DNA of 64,000 bases, taken from assembly GCF_001486585.1 (NCBI RefSeq), contig NZ_LN909043.1:187361-251360 (forward strand), in the 5' to 3' direction. The DNA comes from Paenibacillus senegalimassiliensis. GTDB taxonomy: Bacteria > Bacillota > Bacilli > Paenibacillales > Paenibacillaceae. The notes under the pieces are model-generated. The model made no database searches and was not told the DNA's origin. It saw only the letters and a list, made by a program, of their open reading frames with translations. This document shows positions 17,239-26,340 of the stretch, piece by piece; position 1 is the stretch's first letter; each line of letters opens with the position of its first letter. Made by a program: the position numbers and the translations under genes.

Positions 17239-17472
17239 GTGAAGCACTTACTTGAATATTGTACCCGAAATGTTAGCCTGGGGACTCATGAGGCCATTCG
17301 CATGGTTCAGGAGCAATACGATTGCGAAGTTCATGAATATGGCTGCCTGACCCACTGCGGAACCTGCTACGCCTTTCCTTACGTCATTGTGAATGGCGAG
17401 CAGGTGGAGGCGGAGGACGCCGGGCAATTGGCCGCGCGGATTCTTCAAAAAATTAGCGAATCCGCGGTGTAA
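17239..17472 (+). CDS. yuzB: YuzB-like (DUF1450) protein
   Basis: A 77-residue cytoplasmic protein of the DUF1450/YuzB family, function unknown. It has Cys at positions 8, 29, 36, 40 and 43, with HCGTCYAFPYVIVNG resembling a thioredoxin-fold Fe-S or redox segment. GTG 17239 follows AAGGAGG with ideal spacing. It lies next to yutI, matching the gene association in Bacillus. Confidence 0.85.
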   Translation: MKHLLEYCTRNVSLGTHEAIRMVQEQYDCEVHEYGCLTHCGTCYAFPYVIVNGEQVEAEDAGQLAARILQKISESAV

Positions 17473-17484
17473 GCCAAACAAGAG

Positions 17485-18591
17485 CTATTCGTATACGCGA
17501 ACTTCGTTATAGAAGGTATCCCGTTCGACCGGGATACGTCCGGCTCCTTTAACAAGCCAGATCAGTTCTTTCAGGGTCATGCCTTCCGGAGTTTGTGCCC
17601 CGGCAGCATGGCTGATTTGCTCCTTCAAAATTGTACCATGCACATCTGATGCGCCAAAGGCCAACGCTACCTGGGTGAGCTGTACTCCAATATTAATGAA
17701 GTAAGCCTTAATATGCGGAATATTATCCAGCATCAGCCGGCTAATCGCAATCGTCTTCAAATCCTCGTAGGCCGAGTTCCGCCGCATAATACTGGCGTTC
17801 TTGTTACGTGGTTGCATCGACAGCGGAATGAATACCTGGAATCCGCCCGTCTCATCCTGCAATTCACGGATCTGCATCATATGGCGAATGCGGTCCTCGT
17901 AGGACTCGACGGAGCTATAGAGCATCGTGGTTGGCGTCTTCATGCCGAGCTGATGGGCTGTCCGGTGGACATCGAGATATTGCTCGACATTGGCTTTGTC
18001 GACCTTCATTTTCTCGCGGTATTGATCGGATAAAATTTCCGCGCCGCCGCCTGTTAGCGACTCCAGACCCGCTTCTTGCAGGCGCAGGAGCACTTCCTTC
18101 GTGCTTAATCCGCTCAAGCGAGTATAGAATTCAATTTCGGCTGCCGTATAGGCTTTGATAGTGACCTCAGGGAAATTTTCCTTAAGGACTTTGAGCGAAT
18201 CCACATAATATTGGAACGGCACATGATTGTTATGTCCGCCCACGATATGAAATTCGCGAACTCCCGGGGTAATGTGCTGCTTCACGTAAGCTACCATTTC
18301 CTCCCCGGACAGGGTATAAGAGCCTTCTTCGCCTTCATCCTTGCGGAAGCTGCAAAAAGCGCAGCGGGATTCGCAAACATTCGTGAAGTAGAGACTCATG
18401 TTCTCAATAAAATAAACCTTTTTGCCATTTTTGCGCAAATTGACCTCACCGGCAAGCTGGCCAATGCTCAAGATATCATCGCTTTCATATAAATAGACCC
18501 CATCTTCGAGGGAGAGACGTTCTCCGTTGCGGACTTTATCCGCAATTTCGGCCATTCTCTTGTCGGTATTCGGGGTAACCAGCGTGAACAT
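17485..18591 (-). CDS. mqnE: Aminofutalosine synthase (radical SAM)
   Basis: A 368-residue radical SAM enzyme of the futalosine menaquinone pathway, which joins a chorismate-derived enolpyruvyl benzoate to SAM. The cluster motif CESRCAFCSF (CxxxCxxC, residues ~73-80) is clear, and the C-terminal blocks QPRNKNASIMRR, KAYFINIGVQLTQVALAFGASDVHGT and LIWLVKGAGRIPVERD are typical of MqnE rather than MqnC. ATG 18591 has GGAGGG upstream. It implies that this organism makes menaquinone by the futalosine route and not through MenF-MenD. It stands alone; the other mqn genes are elsewhere, except perhaps the UbiD-type gene. Confidence 0.9.
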   Translation of the reverse strand: MFTLVTPNTDKRMAEIADKVRNGERLSLEDGVYLYESDDILSIGQLAGEVNLRKNGKKVYFIENMSLYFTNVCESRCAFCSFRKDEGEEGSYTLSGEEMVAYVKQHITPGVREFHIVGGHNNHVPFQYYVDSLKVLKENFPEVTIKAYTAAEIEFYTRLSGLSTKEVLLRLQEAGLESLTGGGAEILSDQYREKMKVDKANVEQYLDVHRTAHQLGMKTPTTMLYSSVESYEDRIRHMMQIRELQDETGGFQVFIPLSMQPRNKNASIMRRNSAYEDLKTIAISRLMLDNIPHIKAYFINIGVQLTQVALAFGASDVHGTILKEQISHAAGAQTPEGMTLKELIWLVKGAGRIPVERDTFYNEVRVYE

Positions 18592-18785
18592 AGCGTTCCC
18601 TCCGTTTCCAAGTGCAATTAATGCCTAGTACAATTACTGTATGAATTACCTTCCTATTATAAACCCCGTATCCCAAGGGGGCAACAATGATAGCTGGAGG
18701 AAATCATTTCTGCAACAAGAAATATCACATCTGTTGAGCGTATGAAGGAGAAGGAGTATAATTTGCTTAAAGGAGTGTGAAGGTC

Positions 18786-19142
18786 ATGATTACAATTACG
18801 GACAGCGCAATGGCGCGGATTAAAAATATGCTTGCTGAAGAAGAAACGCCGGGGATGTTCCTGCGAGTGGGAGTGAACCCTGGCGGCTGTAGCGGATTTT
18901 CCTATGGCATGGGCTTGGATGACGAGGAAAGTGCCGAGGATGTTTACATGGACATTCATGGATTGAAGGTGGTCGTGGATAAGGAGAGCGTTCGTTACTT
19001 GAACGGCCTGGAGATCGATTTCAAGGAATCCGGCATGAGCGGAGGCTTTACCATCCAGAACCCCAACGCCATCGCTACCTGTGGCTGCGGTCAGTCGTTC
19101 CGCATGAAGGACGAGGAAGGCCAACCGCAAGAGTGCGATTGA
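18786..19142 (+). CDS. HesB/IscA-family Fe-S carrier protein
   Basis: A 118-residue A-type carrier. The three conserved Cys are present: GGCSGFSY (~37) and TCGCGQSF (~100 and 102). Such proteins hand iron or Fe-S clusters to apo-enzymes. It is equivalent to Bacillus YutM, whose gene also lies near yumC, yutI and yuzB. ATG 18786 is 10 bases after AAAGGAG; GTG 18777 in frame touches the site. The end QPQECD is acidic. It is monocistronic with a strong terminator. Confidence 0.88.
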   Translation: MITITDSAMARIKNMLAEEETPGMFLRVGVNPGGCSGFSYGMGLDDEESAEDVYMDIHGLKVVVDKESVRYLNGLEIDFKESGMSGGFTIQNPNAIATCGCGQSFRMKDEEGQPQECD

Positions 19143-19170
19143 GTGAGCAGACCTGAATAGCCATGATGAA

Positions 19171-19204
19171 GGCCCTCGCGGGAAACCCCGCGAGGGCCTG
19201 TTTT
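19171..19204 (+). terminator. Intrinsic terminator
   Basis: GGCCCTCGCGGG (19171-19182) and CCCGCGAGGGCC form a 12-bp perfect stem, followed by TGTTTTAT. Confidence 0.88.
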
Positions 19205-19233
19205 ATGGTGCAGCTATCCGTGGAGAACTAGTT

Positions 19234-20436
19234 CTACTCCTCGGGCCCAGGTTGCGGCTCCTCAGTAATGATCTCACCAGCAGGGGAGGGCACATCCGCT
19301 GTGATTGGATCATACAGACGTGAGCGCCGCTCAAACCATTGGAATAGATGGGAGAAGATGACCTTGAGTACGGCATATCCTGGAACGGCTAAGATGATGC
19401 CAAGCACCCCGAACAAATTCCCTGCGGTAAGAATGACGAAGATGATCGTAATCGGGTGAATGCTTAGTGATTTACCCATGATTTGTGGTGAAATAAATTT
19501 ACCTTCAATTAATTGTACCACCGTCCAGACGATAATCAGCTTGACGAGCATGATCGGCGAAGTCACGATGGCAATAATTAATGCCGGTGTAATAGCGATG
19601 GCCGGACCAAGATACGGCACGATGCTGGTGAAGGATGCGATAATGGCCAGGGTCAGCGAGTAGTCCAGACCGATAATCACAAAGCCGATATACATTAACA
19701 CGCCAATGCAGAAGCTGACGATAATTTGCCCACGGATGTAGGAACTGATCTGTCCATTGACCTCTGTCATAACATGATGTGTTTGACTGCGAAGGCGAAT
19801 TGGTACATAACGAAGGATAAATTGCGGCAGCTTCTTCCCGTCTTTGAGCAGATAAAACAGAATGAAAGGCACGGTGATGATGGCCAGTACGACGTTCTTC
19901 ACAGCGCCAAGGAAGCCCCCGATGCCGGACCAGGCATTATTCAGCAGATCGCTGCCTTGCTCAGTCAGCGAACGGGTCAAATCATTGAAGTTAAAACCGG
20001 ATGTTTCCTGGATTTGATGAAAGAGGTTGCTGCCAATGAGCAGGGCGAACTGCTCCTGCGCTTCCGTCATATATCCGGGGAAGTTCTCGACAAGACTCAT
20101 GATCTGCTCCTGCACGAGCGGGACAACCGTCATGACAAGAAGCGTAATCAGTCCGGCAATAAGCAGGTATAGGCCCGTAATAGTATAAGCGCGGCGAACC
20201 CGCTTTTTCTCCAGCCAATCGACCAGCGGGTTAAGCAGATAGTAGATAGCCCCCGTCAAGATGATAGGCAGCAGAATGGTTTTGACCAGCACGGTAATCG
20301 GTGTGAACACGAACGAAATTTTGGAGAATACCAAAATATTCAGGCTAATCAGCAATACGATAAGCAGAAATAAGACAAAGCGGTTGTTCAGGAAAAACTT
20401 CTTGAAGCGTTGACTCCACAGTGGTGTACTTCCCAT
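19234..20436 (-). CDS. AI-2E family transporter-like membrane protein
   Basis: A 400-residue protein with about eight transmembrane segments, of the AI-2 exporter (TqsA/YdiK/YtvI) family. Typical are the N-terminal pair of segments, [39 protein letters not shown], the segment [13 protein letters not shown]-like [15 protein letters not shown] and [21 protein letters not shown] near the C terminus. Family members export small molecules or exchange Na+/H+; the substrate here is unknown. ATG 20436 lies 10 bases after AGGAGGG. The C-terminal ~25 residues are polar and Pro/Glu-rich. Confidence 0.85.
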   Translation of the reverse strand: MGSTPLWSQRFKKFFLNNRFVLFLLIVLLISLNILVFSKISFVFTPITVLVKTILLPIILTGAIYYLLNPLVDWLEKKRVRRAYTITGLYLLIAGLITLLVMTVVPLVQEQIMSLVENFPGYMTEAQEQFALLIGSNLFHQIQETSGFNFNDLTRSLTEQGSDLLNNAWSGIGGFLGAVKNVVLAIITVPFILFYLLKDGKKLPQFILRYVPIRLRSQTHHVMTEVNGQISSYIRGQIIVSFCIGVLMYIGFVIIGLDYSLTLAIIASFTSIVPYLGPAIAITPALIIAIVTSPIMLVKLIIVWTVVQLIEGKFISPQIMGKSLSIHPITIIFVILTAGNLFGVLGIILAVPGYAVLKVIFSHLFQWFERRSRLYDPITADVPSPAGEIITEEPQPGPEE

Positions 20437-20529
20437 GCGATATGACCCTCCTGGTTCTTTCTTTGCAATGAGGCAAATTGGTCTATGTAAATAATACGAA
20501 TAAATTGAATTAGGTTTCCACTTTTTTAG

Positions 20530-20573
20530 AGAAAAAGACTCATGCCGTCACCAGGAAGGCTGTGGCTTGAGTC
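20530..20573 (-). terminator. Intrinsic terminator of the small membrane gene
   Basis: On the minus strand, GACTCAAGCC (20573-20564) pairs with GGCATGAGTC (20547-20538), with two mismatch/wobble positions, and is followed by TTTTTCTC. Confidence 0.75.
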
Positions 20574-20615
20574 GAGCATTCTCTATAAGCGGCGGGTGAT
20601 TACATGAGCGCTGGT

Positions 20616-20840
20616 TTACAGAAACTGCCGATCCACCATAAGGAAGACCATAACCGCTGCGACTAGCGAGAAGACGATGCAGCCAGCCCCCAGGCCCTTG
20701 CGGGAGGACTTGACCATTTTGAGCCCCGTAAGGAATAAAGCTACGGTAATCCCCGCAAGCACTAGCGACATGGCGATCATGGCGAACCAATAAAGCACCT
20801 CAAAGAGCGAAGCCTCAAATGAAGATCCCCCTGTATTCAA
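20616..20840 (-). CDS. Small two-TM membrane protein
   Basis: A 74-residue hypothetical protein with two transmembrane segments (about residues 10-35 and 48-68) separated by a basic loop, MVKSSRKG. TTG 20840 was chosen because GGGGAGGAA lies six bases upstream; the ATG at 20888 in the same frame would add 16 polar residues but has only a weak, distant site. No family recognised. Confidence 0.6.
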   Translation of the reverse strand: MNTGGSSFEASLFEVLYWFAMIAMSLVLAGITVALFLTGLKMVKSSRKGLGAGCIVFSLVAAVMVFLMVDRQFL

Positions 20841-21031
20841 TACCCGTTCCTCCCCTTCTCTGGCCGGATATAGACCATTGTTCCCCATTAATATACGTTA
20901 ATTCTTCCCATTTGCAAAGAAAAGCCCTTGGATAATCGCGGGGAAAAGGGGCTTAAGCCTTGGACAATCATCCAAGAATCTATAACTTCCTACGAGTAAA
21001 ATACCTTATATCGTAGAAAGGGGATAGTGTC

Positions 21032-21694
21032 ATGGCGGGAAGACAGTTAGCCAACAAATGGCTGAAGACAGAGGCGCTTCTAAGCAATGGGGAAGTGGCC
21101 ACCCACATACCGCAGACCCGATTGTACGGCGCCGAGGCTTTGAAGAGAATGTTGCATCAGTTCGGCATGGTTGTCATTAAGCCGCTCTGCGGGGGAGGCG
21201 GCTATGGCGTAATTAAGGTAACGTATTCGGGCGGTGTGTACGCGTTCACCTATGCTTCGCGGAGATATTGCTTCTCCAGCTTCAATGCCATGTTTCGTGC
21301 ATTAAATCGGGCCAAGGTCAAACGCAAATACATGATTCAGCAAGGGATTCATTTGGCTCGCATTTATGGACGGCCCATTGATTACAGAGTGAAGGTTGTG
21401 AAGGAGAACGGAGCCTGGGGCTATCGTTCGATGGTAGGGCGTCTGGCTCGTCCCGGGTTGTTCGTAACCAACTTGTGCAAGGGCGGGTCTATGCTGAGCG
21501 CTCGCGAGGGACTGAGCCGTTCCTTGGGACGTAAGGTTTCTGTCCGTAAACGCAGAGAAATGCGTACGCTGACGAATACATGTATAACCATCCTGGAGAG
21601 TCGTTTCCCTGGCGTCGGGGAGCTTGGATTTGATTACGGGGTGGATCGTAGCGGGAAGATCTGGATTTTTGAAGTGAATACAAGACCGCAATAA
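21032..21694 (+). CDS. YheC/YheD-family ATP-grasp protein
   Basis: A 220-residue protein resembling the ATP-grasp domain of YheC/YheD, spore-coat-associated proteins of Bacillus. The segment MVVIKPLCGGGGYGVIKV holds the ATP-binding Lys and Gly-rich loop, RPIDYRVKVVKENG is the central block, and VGELGFDYGVDRSGKIWIFEVNTRPQ carries the metal-binding Glu/Asn. It is shorter than full-length YheC/YheD (about 360-450 residues) and lacks the N-terminal region, but homologues of this length are common in Paenibacillus. Ligase substrate unknown. ATG 21032 follows AAAGGGGATAG. Confidence 0.75.
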   Translation: MAGRQLANKWLKTEALLSNGEVATHIPQTRLYGAEALKRMLHQFGMVVIKPLCGGGGYGVIKVTYSGGVYAFTYASRRYCFSSFNAMFRALNRAKVKRKYMIQQGIHLARIYGRPIDYRVKVVKENGAWGYRSMVGRLARPGLFVTNLCKGGSMLSAREGLSRSLGRKVSVRKRREMRTLTNTCITILESRFPGVGELGFDYGVDRSGKIWIFEVNTRPQ

Positions 21695-21773
21695 GATGTA
21701 GGTAGCACAGAAATTCTCCAAAATTCCTTTGTTTAGGAGAAAATTTTCCGTCAAAATATGCGAACTGGTGTCC

Positions 21774-21875
21774 TGTGAATAACTTTTGTCCACATTATCC
21801 CATCATATTTTTCAACGCTTTTCGATAATTACTAACATGTTGTTCACAGGATTTCCACAGGCGTTTGTGGATAAC
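21774..21875. promoter_or_regulatory. DnaA-box cluster upstream of sda
   Basis: Two perfect DnaA boxes (TTATNCACA) lie on the minus strand: 21774-21782 (TTATTCACA) and 21867-21875 (TTATCCACA). Two one-mismatch boxes lie on the plus strand: TTGTCCACA (21786-21794) and TTGTTCACA (21841-21849). The last perfect box is 9 bp upstream of the likely -35 element of sda. Confidence 0.85.
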
Positions 21876-21884
21876 AGGAACGCT

Positions 21885-21912
21885 TGTTCTACTAAACTTT
21901 TCCTGTTATGAT
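21885..21912 (+). promoter_or_regulatory. Candidate sda promoter
   Basis: TTGTTC (21885-21890), 16-bp spacer, TATGAT (21907-21912), about 30 bases upstream of the sda start codon. Confidence 0.55.
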
Positions 21913-21942
21913 GAGGGAAATACTAGAAAGGGCGTGTTACCA

Positions 21943-22086
21943 ATGGCGTTGTTGACCGATGATTTGCTTCTCGAATCCTACTATAAAGCGAACCAGTTGC
22001 AGTTGGATCAGGAGTTTATCGCATTGCTATTGGCTGAAATCCGTAGACGAGAGTTGGACCTTTCCCAATCTACCATGCTTCACTAG
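21943..22086 (+). CDS. sda: Sporulation inhibitor Sda
   Basis: A 47-residue protein, LTDDLLLESYYKANQLQLDQ-type helical hairpin (residues 4-23) followed by EFIALLLAEIRRREL, closely matching the pattern of Bacillus Sda (LSDELLIESYFKA...FIELIENEIKRRSL). Sda binds sporulation histidine kinases and blocks the phosphorelay when replication is perturbed. ATG 21943 is preceded by AGAAAGGGCG. In B. subtilis the gene is switched on by DnaA, and the DnaA-box cluster found on both sides here fits the same control. The last seven residues differ from Bacillus. Confidence 0.92.
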   Translation: MALLTDDLLLESYYKANQLQLDQEFIALLLAEIRRRELDLSQSTMLH

Positions 22087-22088
22087 AC

Positions 22089-22135
22089 TGTGGACAACTT
22101 GTCCCGTTTGATAGAGATGAATAGAGTTATCCCCA
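22089..22135. promoter_or_regulatory. DnaA-box-like sites downstream of sda
   Basis: TGTGGACAA at 22089-22097 (TTGTCCACA on the minus strand) and TTATCCCCA at 22127-22135. Each differs from the DnaA consensus at one position, and they begin three bases after the sda stop. Confidence 0.6.
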
Positions 22136-22140
22136 GGTAT

Positions 22141-22389
22141 TCAAGGCGCTTGCCAGGCGTTCACATGATATATATAAGCTTCATGACAATGCGGACACTG
22201 TACGACATGTTCGCAGCCGGATGGACTGCGCTCGGAAATGACTGAGGTGTATTGATCAGCGGAGCCGTAAGGACTGTAAGGTCCGGTATAGTCTTCCTTT
22301 TTCCCAGTATTCTCAAGTACGTATCCGCAATCAGGACAGGTCGCATGAAATGTGGCCAAGCCGTTGCAGAGCGGGCATATATATGGCAA
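22141..22389 (-). CDS. Small zinc-ribbon protein
   Basis: An 82-residue protein with CPLC (residues 5-8), CPDC (18-21), a single Cys (~59) and CPHC (~65-68), so one or two treble-clef or zinc-ribbon sites. Function unknown. TTG 22389 is the start, nine bases after AAAGGAG; no ATG is available. Its own expression runs away from sda, and the gene ends within the downstream DnaA-box region. Confidence 0.68.
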   Translation of the reverse strand: MPYICPLCNGLATFHATCPDCGYVLENTGKKEDYTGPYSPYGSADQYTSVISERSPSGCEHVVQCPHCHEAYIYHVNAWQAP

Positions 22390-22465
22390 AGGGTATCTTC
22401 TCCTTTACGGTATAATGAAATCCGTAAGGTTAAGATACCCTTTTCTTTGTTAAATCATGTAAAAG

Positions 22466-23467
22466 CTATAGCTTGAGATTACTGCTGTGTCCTGGGGACA
22501 GCTTGGCCTCCGGATCGATGTAGACCTTGGCATTGTTAACGGCGGTTGGCGCCTCGCCAAAGCCGACAGCAATCAGATCCAGTTTGCCGGAATACGTCGT
22601 AATATCGCCAGCAGCGAAGATGCCGGGAATCGAGCTCTCCATACGGGAATCGACAACGATGGAATTGCCCTGAATATCAAGGCCCCATTCAGCGATAGGT
22701 CCCAGAGAAGAGACAAAGCCAAAGTTTACGATAACGTCATCGACCAGAAGCTCCTGCGTCTCCTTTGTCTTCACATGAGCCAACGTTACGCGTTCAATCC
22801 GGTCTTCTCCGTGCAACTCGGCAATTTCCGTTGGAGTGATGACTTGTACCTTGGAAGACATCAGTCTTTCCACGCTATGCTCATGGGCCCGGAACTTATC
22901 GCGGCGATGAATTAATGTAACTTGTTCCGCAATCGGCTCGAGCATGAGCGCCCAGTCTACGGCGGAATCGCCGCCGCCGCTGATCAGGACCTTCTTGCCG
23001 CTGAAACGGCTCAAATCGCTGACGAAGTAATGCAAGTTGGTCTTCTCGAAGCCAGCCGCATTGTCTAGGTCCAGTCTGCGCGGCTCGAAGGCTCCGACGC
23101 CGGCCGTGATAATCAAGGCGCGCGCGTGGTGAACGTCTTTATCCGTAGTTACGATAAAGTGGCGTTCGTCTTTCTTCTCGATTTGCACCACGCGTTCCTC
23201 AAGACGAATATCAGGATCGAACAGCTTGAGCTGCTCGTTCAGGTTGTCGATGAGCTGTTGACCTGTAACCTTCGGGAACCCGGCCACATCGTAAATATAT
23301 TTCTCAGGATAGAGGGCAGCAACTTGCCCCCCAAGCTGAGGCATACTCTCAATCAGTTTGACGGAAGCTTTTCTCATTCCGCCATAAAATGCGGCAAACA
23401 TGCCTGCCGGTCCGCCTCCGATAATAAGGAGATCGGTGAATTCGCCGGCATTGTTTTGGGATGACAC
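22466..23467 (-). CDS. yumC: Ferredoxin/flavodoxin-NADP+ reductase, YumC type
   Basis: A 333-residue FAD- and NAD(P)H-binding flavoprotein of the thioredoxin-reductase-like FNR family. FAD motif [20 protein letters not shown] is at residues 13-32, followed by [28 protein letters not shown] motif [15 protein letters not shown] (~157) is followed by [32 protein letters not shown] closes the FAD site. There is no CxxC, which separates it from thioredoxin reductase. GTG 23467 lies eight bases after GGAGGTG. The product supplies reduced ferredoxin or flavodoxin. Confidence 0.92.
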   Translation of the reverse strand: MSSQNNAGEFTDLLIIGGGPAGMFAAFYGGMRKASVKLIESMPQLGGQVAALYPEKYIYDVAGFPKVTGQQLIDNLNEQLKLFDPDIRLEERVVQIEKKDERHFIVTTDKDVHHARALIITAGVGAFEPRRLDLDNAAGFEKTNLHYFVSDLSRFSGKKVLISGGGDSAVDWALMLEPIAEQVTLIHRRDKFRAHEHSVERLMSSKVQVITPTEIAELHGEDRIERVTLAHVKTKETQELLVDDVIVNFGFVSSLGPIAEWGLDIQGNSIVVDSRMESSIPGIFAAGDITTYSGKLDLIAVGFGEAPTAVNNAKVYIDPEAKLSPGHSSNLKL

Positions 23468-23849
23468 GGGCCAAACACCTCCAGATATTTTTCTGCACCT
23501 TCACAGGTTTTTATAATGTCAATTCTACTTTATTATAAACGTCATATCCTTTCTTGCAAAGACAGGTTGAAAACTGCCCTGAATCTGTAAAAGAAAACGT
23601 AGAAAGTCCTATGGTTACGGGTAAAATAAGACTTGATCTTTTATGTAAAAGCCGATATCATTCAAATGTATGCATTCATATTTGTGACGAAAAAAGTACA
23701 TTTGTGAAATAGGATTCCCGATTTTGGCGAATAATAGTATAGGTTAAGAATCGTGCCGAAGACTGTAATTTTATGTGTTAATTTTCACATTGAAGTTTTT
23801 GGTTTAATTTCAAATATAGAGCGCCCCAACTTGGAAGGAGAACAAAATC
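23468..23849 (+). promoter_or_regulatory. yumC-ndh intergenic region with Rex-like operator
   Basis: This 382-bp AT-rich stretch separates two divergent redox genes. It contains the imperfect palindrome TGTGTTAATTTTCACA (23774-23789) and lone TTGTGA half-sites at 23682 and 23702, which resemble sites of the NADH-sensing repressor Rex (TTGTGAA-N4-TTCACAA). Rex controls the NDH-2 gene in B. subtilis. I see no clear -35/-10 pair and no ORF longer than a few codons in the rest. Confidence 0.4.
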
Positions 23850-25043
23850 ATGAGTACCATACCCAAAATTGTAATTCTTGGTGCGGGTTATGGTGGTATT
23901 CTTACCGCCCAGCGACTGCAAAAAGAACTGAATTACAATGAGGCTGACGTCACCCTGGTGAATCGTCATGACTATCATTATTTTACGACACATCTGCATA
24001 TGCCTGCGGCCGGGACCGATTCGATCGAGCATACGCGGGTAGCTATATCCAAACTGATCGACGAGTTCAAGATTGATTTGGTGAAATCGAACGTACAGGA
24101 GATCCGCCTGGCTGATAAGAAGGTCGTCCTTCAGGACGGAACTCTTTCATATGATTATTTAATTATTGCCCTGGGTGGAGAACCTGAATCGTTTGGCATT
24201 CCGGGATTGACTGAATACGCCATGACGATTCGCAGCATCAACTCGGTGCGGATGATTCGCCAGCACATCGAATATCAATTTGCCCTTTACAAGGCGGACG
24301 AGAGCCGCACGGATCGTCTGAACTTTGTTGTTGGCGGAGCAGGCTTCAGCGGTATTGAATTCGTAGCTGAGCTCGCTGATCGCATTCCGCAATTATGCAA
24401 GGAATACGATGTAGATCCCAATTACGTGAATGTATACAATGTGGAAGCTGCACCAACCGCTCTGCCTGGTTTTGACCCTGAGCTGGTAGAGTATGCCATG
24501 GATGTGCTTAAGAAGAAGGGCGTACAGTTCAAGATTGGCGTAGCGATCAAGGAGTGCACACCGGACGGAGTGGTTCTGGCTACCGGCGAAGAGATTAAAT
24601 CTCAGACTGTCGTTTGGACAGGCGGCATTCGTGGCAATCGTCTGGTTGAAGCAGCAGGCTTCGAGACGGCCCGTGGACGCGTCAAAATTGATGACTACTT
24701 GCGGGCACCAAGCCATGACAATGTGTTTATTATTGGGGACAACTCCCTGATGTTCAATCCGGAAGGACGTCCTTATCCACCTACCGCACAAATTGCCATG
24801 CAACAGGGCGTGACCTGCGCACAAAACGTGGTGGCCTCCATCCGTGGCAAGGAGCTTAAGAAGTTTGTGTTCAGCAATAAAGGCACCGTGGCTTCTTTGG
24901 GTAAGGGTGAGGCTGTTGCCAGCGCCTTCGGCAAAAAATATAAAGGCTGGGGAGCCGCTCAATTGAAGAAGCTGGTCGACCTGCGTTATCTGTTCACCAT
25001 CGGGGGAATTCCGTTAGTGCTGAAGAAGGGAAGATTCTTCTAA
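23850..25043 (+). CDS. ndh: Type II NADH dehydrogenase (NDH-2)
   Basis: A 397-residue membrane-associated flavoprotein that passes electrons from NADH to menaquinone without pumping protons. FAD motif IVILGAGYGGILTAQRL (residues 7-23), NADH motif FVVGGAGFSGIEFVAELADR (~160), VWTGGIRGN and the quinone-site block PPTAQIAMQQGVTCAQN are present. The C-terminal stretch LKKLVDLRYLFTIGGIPLVLKKG is amphipathic, as expected for membrane attachment. ATG 23850 follows GGAAGGAG. It resembles the YumB/YutJ group. It is probably co-transcribed with the next gene. Confidence 0.93.
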   Translation: MSTIPKIVILGAGYGGILTAQRLQKELNYNEADVTLVNRHDYHYFTTHLHMPAAGTDSIEHTRVAISKLIDEFKIDLVKSNVQEIRLADKKVVLQDGTLSYDYLIIALGGEPESFGIPGLTEYAMTIRSINSVRMIRQHIEYQFALYKADESRTDRLNFVVGGAGFSGIEFVAELADRIPQLCKEYDVDPNYVNVYNVEAAPTALPGFDPELVEYAMDVLKKKGVQFKIGVAIKECTPDGVVLATGEEIKSQTVVWTGGIRGNRLVEAAGFETARGRVKIDDYLRAPSHDNVFIIGDNSLMFNPEGRPYPPTAQIAMQQGVTCAQNVVASIRGKELKKFVFSNKGTVASLGKGEAVASAFGKKYKGWGAAQLKKLVDLRYLFTIGGIPLVLKKGRFF

Positions 25044-25044
25044 C

Positions 25045-25293
25045 ATGCGCCATTGCAGTGTTCAAGTGCGGGGCTTGTTAACGCGGGAGGAACTGGATCG
25101 TTACAATGCGCTGATGGAGGTAGGCTCCTATCTTGAGTCGGAGCAGCGCCATGACTTGGCGTATACGGTCCAGAGAGAAGTCGATGTCTTGATTCTTCCA
25201 GCGATCGAGCGGCTGAAGGAGAAGAGTCGCGAACGGGACCGGGCTACCGCCGAGTATCTGGAATCGCTGCGCTCTGATACGGAAGAAGAATAG
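25045..25293 (+). CDS. Hypothetical protein downstream of ndh
   Basis: An 82-residue hydrophilic, highly charged protein with no recognised family and two predicted long helices. Its ATG is one base after the ndh stop, and it shares the terminator at 25311, so it is very probably translated together with ndh. It has one Cys (residue 4). The consistent ndh coupling suggests an accessory role, but that is inference. Confidence 0.6.
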   Translation: MRHCSVQVRGLLTREELDRYNALMEVGSYLESEQRHDLAYTVQREVDVLILPAIERLKEKSRERDRATAEYLESLRSDTEEE

Positions 25294-25310
25294 GGATAAA
25301 TAACAAAGCA

Positions 25311-25355
25311 TAAATAAGGCGTGCCGCCATGGAGAGAGCGGCACGCCTTTATTTA
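25311..25355. terminator. Bidirectional terminator between the ndh operon and hemQ
   Basis: TAAATAAGGCGTGCCGC (25311-25327) pairs with GCGGCACGCCTTTATTTA (25338-25355) with one unpaired base. The A and T flanks let it work in both directions. Confidence 0.9.
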
Positions 25356-25362
25356 TTATGAA

Positions 25363-26109
25363 TTACAATTTCAGCATATCGTCAAGCAATTCGGCATTGA
25401 GCAGGTTGCCCACAAAGAATTGGCCGAATTCGCCGTACCTTGCACTGACCTCGTCGAAGCGCATCTCGTAGACGAGCTTCTTGAATTGCAGAGCATCGTC
25501 CGCGAACAGGGTTACGCCCCATTCCCAATCGTCGAGGCCTACAGAACCGGTGATGATCTGCTTGACCTTGCCGGCGTAGCCACGCCCGATCATGCCATGG
25601 CTGCGCATCAGGGCACGCCGTTCGTCCATCGATAGCATGTACCAGTTGTCAGCAAGCTCGCGCTTCTTGTTCATCGGGTAGAAGCAGATGTGTTTGGACT
25701 TGGGCAGCACAGGCTGCAAGCGAGCCAGCACTTCCGGATTGGCCTTCGGATCACCGTCACCGGAACCCAGATAGTTGCTAAGCTCAACTACACTGACATA
25801 AGAGTAGGTTTTGATGGTGTAATCGGCAAAGGAGGTTTTGTTGAAGGCATTTTCCACAGCGTTAAGCTCCTCCAGTGTTTCCCGCAAATGCATAAATACG
25901 ATGTCGGCCTTCTGGCCAACAACGGAATACACGGCATAGCTTCCGATCTTGTCCAGCTCAAGGCTGGCCCATTCCTGTAAAAATGTATGTAGCTCCTCCA
26001 AGGCTCCGGCACGTTCCTCATCGTCCGCTGCCTTCCAGGCCGCCCAGTTTATGGTGCGGAAATCATGAAGCGCATACCAACCTTCCAAGGTCAAGGTTGC
26101 TTCGTTCAT
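25363..26109 (-). CDS. hemQ: Coproheme decarboxylase (HemQ)
   Basis: A 248-residue chlorite-dismutase-fold protein that converts coproheme to heme b in the Gram-positive heme pathway. Signature blocks are [15 protein letters not shown] at the start, [11 protein letters not shown] with the catalytic Tyr, [18 protein letters not shown] with the proximal His, and [23 protein letters not shown] 26109 gives the usual MNEA...GWY start and lies 11 bases after GAGGAG; a GTG four codons earlier overlaps that site. Fits with ctaA, NDH-2 and SDH in the same region as part of respiratory-chain assembly. Confidence 0.94.
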   Translation of the reverse strand: MNEATLTLEGWYALHDFRTINWAAWKAADDEERAGALEELHTFLQEWASLELDKIGSYAVYSVVGQKADIVFMHLRETLEELNAVENAFNKTSFADYTIKTYSYVSVVELSNYLGSGDGDPKANPEVLARLQPVLPKSKHICFYPMNKKRELADNWYMLSMDERRALMRSHGMIGRGYAGKVKQIITGSVGLDDWEWGVTLFADDALQFKKLVYEMRFDEVSARYGEFGQFFVGNLLNAELLDDMLKL

Positions 26110-26340
26110 ATCTATACTCACTCCTCGATGAATTTATAATCCTGCCGCAAGCTTGCGGTTGCGCTTTCTCCATTGTAGCGCAAGGGATGTAAAGGGGGCA
26201 AATGAGTTTTCCCATTTTTCCTCCAAAGTTCATTGCTTCGCTACATTTTTTCTAGTAAACTAACTACTAGCTTGAGTTTCTGTGATTTATTTTATAGTTC
26301 GGGTGTTTTATCAATGGATATGCAGAAGGGTGGGGGAGCG

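Noticed and set aside
24393-24962. 189-codon minus-strand ORF
   Set aside because: Antisense to ndh, no ribosome binding site or family features.
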